52,990 nt of DNA, from contig CAZIHO010000009.1 of NCBI GenBank assembly GCA_964538875.1, forward strand, positions 1 through 52,990, read 5' to 3'. The notes under the pieces were generated by a model, which saw only the letters and a list, made by a program, of their open reading frames with translations, had not been told where the DNA came from and searched no databases. This DNA comes from CAZIHO01 sp964538875. Its GTDB lineage: Bacteria; Pseudomonadota; Gammaproteobacteria; Chromatiales; Chromatiaceae. Positions within the stretch are counted from its first letter, which is position 1, and each line of letters opens with the position of its first letter. Shown one piece after another: positions 52,172 through 52,990 of this stretch. The position numbers and the translations under genes are program-made.

Positions 52172-52816
52172 TCAGGGCGCGGGCACCCAGACGCGCCGCA
52201 CCCGCAGAGGCTCATCTTCCTGCCCCCAGTCCGGCAACTCGCTCACCAGTTCCAGGCGGCGCGGGGCTTGCAACAGGGTGTAACGGTCCACTACCCACTC
52301 ACCTGAGACTTGGGATTCCACCACCAGGGTGGCGCCCTCCCAGCCGGCGGTGGCCACGGGTTGGCTCTCGGCGCCCAGGGCGGAAACCGAGGCGCCCCGG
52401 TTATCCGTGTACAGGCGCCGGCTAGGTCCTCCAGCCCAGCTGATTTCCAACCTGGGTTCCTGGTGGCTGATGACCAGGCGTCGCGGTTGGAAGTAGCGCC
52501 GGAACTCCCGATCCGGACCCGAGTCAATGCTACTGGGTTCGCTCTTCTTGGAGCCGCGACCGCCGCTGATGCCAGTGCTCCCGCCCGGCTTGAGCCGGCG
52601 CCGGGCTTCCGCCAGGACGCGGGCTACATCGTCGCCGGCCTGGGCGTCTAACAACCAAGTGCCGGACAGATCCTGGGGTTGGGGCTTCAGGTTTGCCGCC
52701 GGAGCCCCAGGATGGGCGAGGCGCTCCTTGGCCGAGCAGCCAGCGATGGCCAGGGCGATCCAGAGGAGCAGGTAGATCCACCCCGGACGGGGGCGCAAGC
52801 TGGGGTCAGGTCCCAT
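52172..52816 (-). CDS. Lipoprotein of unknown function (214 aa)
   Basis: Lipobox AIAGC gives lipid Cys27 after a hydrophobic segment 'WIYLLLWIALAIAG'. The middle is Gly/Ser-rich (GGSTGISGGRGSKKSE), and the rest is beta-rich: 'SGTWLLDAQAGDDV', 'PRRLVISHQEPRLEISW', 'GWEGATLVVESQ' and 'YTLLQAPRRLELVSELP'. It looks like a small beta-barrel or lipocalin-like fold, but no family is recognised. It is monocistronic with tandem hairpins downstream. Confidence 0.75.
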   Translation of the reverse strand: MGPDPSLRPRPGWIYLLLWIALAIAGCSAKERLAHPGAPAANLKPQPQDLSGTWLLDAQAGDDVARVLAEARRRLKPGGSTGISGGRGSKKSEPSSIDSGPDREFRRYFQPRRLVISHQEPRLEISWAGGPSRRLYTDNRGASVSALGAESQPVATAGWEGATLVVESQVSGEWVVDRYTLLQAPRRLELVSELPDWGQEDEPLRVRRVWVPAP

Positions 52817-52969
52817 GGCGCAAGCCTGTTGGAGAGGAAAACACCCATGTTAACCGGATCCTGAGGGGGCAGGCAGTTGGACCCGGTAAGGGACGCCCAA
52901 GTGGCAATCTGACCTGAGTCTGGCTTGAGGACCCGGACCTGGTAACAAATACGGCCTACAATTTAAGGG

Positions 52970-52990
52970 CACCTTGAAAAATTCAAGGTG
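52970..52990. repeat. Perfect inverted repeat at the window end
   Basis: CACCTTGAA-AAA-TTCAAGGTG has 9-bp arms and a 3-nt loop. It touches the window edge. A TACAAT lies just before it (52957-52962), so it may overlap a promoter of the next operon to the right or be an attenuator hairpin. Confidence 0.6.

Overview
The window is high-GC bacterial chromosome, densely packed with genes on both strands. There is no insertion sequence, integrase, phage gene, CRISPR array or rRNA. The gene set points to a gammaproteobacterium: arsC/yfgD-wrbA-hda-argG in one run, a lexA promoter with an E. coli-type CTGT-N8-ACAG box, prfC, a YciK-type reductase, two BolA-family proteins, a NtrC/PilR-type regulator and a class I fumarase. 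The TatT-type TRAP operon and lexA-imuA-imuB would suit a Methylococcales, Chromatiales or Competibacter-like lineage. The sequence alone does not settle the genus.

Layout. 0-6.3 kb: a radical SAM enzyme, divergent from a periplasmic solute-binding protein that is followed at 4 nt by a hybrid histidine kinase with three PAS domains. 6.5 kb: tRNA-Lys(TTT) with a strong terminator. 6.7-11.2 kb: a tightly coupled TRAP operon (tatT-dctP-dctQ-dctM) followed by ferredoxin-NADP reductase. 11.2-13.3 kb: small proteins and bolA. 13.5-16.5 kb: a large membrane GGDEF/EAL protein. 16.8-19.9 kb: arsC-wrbA-hda-argG, divergent from a YciK-like reductase. 21-23.4 kb: a diguanylate cyclase and a receiver-ATPase fusion. 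23.4-25.8 kb: a lower-GC patch with a PIG-V-like mannosyltransferase and a family 2 glycosyltransferase. 26-30 kb: nth-DUF1841 divergent from lexA-imuA-imuB (SOS mutagenesis). 30-32.2 kb: a histidine phosphatase and a Pit phosphate transporter. 32.6-34.9 kb: a secreted trypsin-like protease with four cysteine-rich repeats. 35-38.2 kb: PepSY protein, PhoP/PhoQ-like pair and an NlpC/P60 lipoprotein. 38-40.6 kb: a hypothetical protein, a LEA-2 lipoprotein, SixA and a NYN-domain protein. 41-47 kb: prfC, ibaG, a calcium-binding-type protein, acuI and fumarase. 47-52.8 kb: a small periplasmic protein, an orphan sigma-54 regulator, a DegT-family aminotransferase, a UbiA-family prenyltransferase and a lipoprotein.

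The common theme is signal transduction: two histidine kinases, four receiver-domain proteins (one of them the hybrid kinase), two GGDEF proteins and two SixA-type phosphatases. No obviously new multi-gene defence or biosynthesis system is visible. The signals most worth following are: an 11-bp direct repeat merged with a promoter directly downstream of the PhoP/PhoQ-like genes; the protease with four 8-cysteine repeats; unlisted small ORFs (59, 44 and 34 codons); CGCCCAT motifs around the promoter of the orphan sigma-54 regulator; and a 156-bp antisense overlap at the end of the NlpC/P60 gene.
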